DNA of 6,145 bases from an uncultured Bacteroidota bacterium (lineage in GTDB: Bacteria > Bacteroidota > Bacteroidia > Chitinophagales > Chitinophagaceae): contig CAIVKT010000487.1 of assembly GCA_903906615.1 (NCBI GenBank), positions 1 through 6,145 on the forward strand, in the 5' to 3' direction. A model generated the notes under the pieces. That model saw only the letters and a list, made by a program, of their open reading frames with translations, was not told where the DNA came from and searched no databases. The position numbers and the translations under genes are program-made. Of this stretch, positions 5,490-6,145 are shown piece by piece (positions within the stretch are counted from its first letter, which is position 1; every line of letters begins with the position of its first letter).

Positions 5490-5507
5490 CCCCGACCCTA
5501 AAGGGGA
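5490..5507. repeat. Possible dispersed intergenic repeat CCCCGACCCTAAAGGGGA
   Basis: This follows directly after the TAA stop of the Trp-rich gene. CCCC (5490-5493) can pair with GGGG (5503-5506) over a 9-nt loop. No T tract follows, so it is not a clear terminator. Sequences like CCTAAAGGGG are, from memory, frequent intergenic repeats in Bacteroidota. Confidence 0.4.
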
Positions 5508-5537
5508 AAGTACCGTAATAAATACTGGATAACACAC

Positions 5538-6145
5538 ATGGAAGATGTAGTAGAAGCTGTTAAGAAAAAAGGTGGTTCGGCGGGGCTCACCATGACAAAG
5601 TCGAAGGCGAAGGGATTGGGGTTGAAGCAACTGTTTCAGAAGAAGTATAAAATGCTGGAGGGATTGCCTCCTGATATTGAAAAGGCTTTTGGGCAGTTAA
5701 CGGAACATATACTGATGATCGTGTACGGGCCGAGCGGCAACGGGAAGAGCCGCATGGTAATGGCGTTCATTAAGATGCTGATGGCTTACGGTGATGTTAT
5801 GTACCTGGGACTGGAAGAGGGCCACCGGTGGACGATGCAAAAGAATGCCGCTGATAACCTGAATGAAAAAGACCACAGTGGCAAGATCACCTTTTGGGAC
5901 CATAACATGACGTTTGACGCACTGGTGGAAAAGCTGCGGAAGAAGAAGAGCCCAAAGTATATAGTGGTAGACAGCCTGCAATACTGGCGTATAGCACTGG
6001 CGCAGTATAAGTACCTGAAGGAGACTTTCCCCAATAAAGGGTTCATATACATCAGCCATAGCAAGGGGAAAAACCCAAGCGGAAAGCTGGCGGTAGATAT
6101 AGAGTATGACGTGGATATAAAAGTACGCGTAGAGGGGTTTGTAGC
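5538..6145 (+). CDS. RecA/KaiC-like P-loop ATPase, C-terminus cut off
   Basis: The frame is open from the ATG at 5538 to the window end (202 complete codons). Walker A is GPSGNGKS (64-71, K70), followed by a helix and strand with YLGLEEGHRW (89-98), whose LEE may hold the catalytic glutamate. Walker B is KYIVVDSLQYW (140-150, D145). FIYISHSKGKNPSGK (169-183) and IEYDVDIKVRVEG (188-200) resemble the last strands of RadA/DnaB-type ATPases, where ISH is followed by a loop contacting DNA. A role in recombination, strand handling or phage replication is likely but not specific. The second ATPase after MuB has no counterpart in Mu itself. The N-terminus carries an in-frame GSAGLTMT unit (residues 13-20). 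An in-frame ATG inside that unit (5592) is an alternative start, though the ACACAC leader before 5538 favours the first. Confidence 0.85.
   Translation, partial: MEDVVEAVKKKGGSAGLTMTKSKAKGLGLKQLFQKKYKMLEGLPPDIEKAFGQLTEHILMIVYGPSGNGKSRMVMAFIKMLMAYGDVMYLGLEEGHRWTMQKNAADNLNEKDHSGKITFWDHNMTFDALVEKLRKKKSPKYIVVDSLQYWRIALAQYKYLKETFPNKGFIYISHSKGKNPSGKLAVDIEYDVDIKVRVEGFV
5574..5597 (+). repeat. 24-bp coding repeat, copy 5 (RecA-like ATPase residues 13-20)
   Basis: This copy is identical in all 24 bases to those at 1782, 3111 and 3141, and is read in the same frame (GSAGLTMT). It sits in the Lys-rich N-terminal tail (VKKKG before, KSKAKG after), about 50 residues before the P-loop, where an insertion should be tolerated. 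It brings an in-frame ATG at 5592-5594. Confidence 0.9.

Larger units (their letters stand above)
1..6145. mobile_element. Early region of a Mu-like transposable prophage (partial)
   Basis: The gene order is a divergent repressor, a small Ner-like DNA-binding protein, a MuA-type DDE transposase and a MuB-type AAA+ ATPase. This is the order of the early operon of phage Mu, with small extra genes between. Neither phage end nor a target-site duplication is visible, because the window starts inside the repressor and stops inside a later early gene. The transposase matches the Bacteroidota branch of the family as I remember it: WTLDGW, QSDNYQIKN, TPAAVGNSKAKVIEPYF, NWSGFNV. The element could be an intact prophage, a remnant, or a Mu-like transposon without structural genes; the window cannot decide between these. 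All reading frames seen are intact. Confidence 0.85.

Noticed and set aside
5697..6064. Minus-strand open frames opposite the RecA-like ATPase
   Set aside because: The plus-strand frame has intact Walker A and B motifs, so the antisense frames are shadows.

Overview
The window looks like the left (early) part of a Mu-like transposable prophage in a Bacteroidota genome, possibly a Chitinophaga- or Sphingobacteria-type host. The host inference rests on three things: a Bacteroidota-type promoter (TTTG, 21 bp, TATCTTTG) in the only divergent intergenic region, start codons preceded by A-rich or ACACAC leaders rather than Shine-Dalgarno sequences, and protein families I recognise from Bacteroidota Mu-like elements. 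I ran no database search, so the taxonomy is inference.

Layout: a leftward LexA/CI-type repressor (XRE helix-turn-helix plus S24 peptidase) runs off the left edge (1-655). A 91-bp control region (656-746) holds the rightward promoter and a GTTCC-N7-GGAAC dyad at the expected transcription start. All other genes point right with short gaps: a 67-aa Ner/Cro-like protein (747-950), a 126-aa phage protein of unknown function (989-1369), the MuA-type DDE transposase (1485-3809), a 70-aa acidic protein (3832-4044), the MuB-type AAA+ ATPase with an N-terminal helix-turn-helix (4065-5009), a 143-aa Trp-rich protein (5058-5489), and a second, RecA-like ATPase cut by the right edge (5538-6145). The order repressor < > ner, A, B matches the early region of phage Mu. 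The phage end should lie left of this window.

How the genes would work together: the repressor and the small Ner-like protein would set the lysogeny/early switch at the control region. The transposase would cut and join the phage ends, and the MuB-like ATPase would bind target DNA and activate it. The S24 domain predicts that DNA damage triggers repressor self-cleavage.

The most striking feature is a dispersed repeat of about 24 bp (GGTTCG...CACCATGACA). Four copies are identical and a fifth differs by one base. All five are on the same strand and in the same reading frame. Four lie inside the transposase gene, two of them in tandem and one inside the catalytic RNase H fold, and one lies at the N-terminus of the RecA-like ATPase. 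Each adds the peptide GSAGLTMT or GSAGFTMT. More diverged relatives lie at 1434-1475, 3094-3104 and 3669-3690, and two of these look like repeats inserted into repeats. This is a candidate protein-coding mobile repeat, comparable in concept to the Rickettsia palindromic elements, inside the genes of another mobile element.
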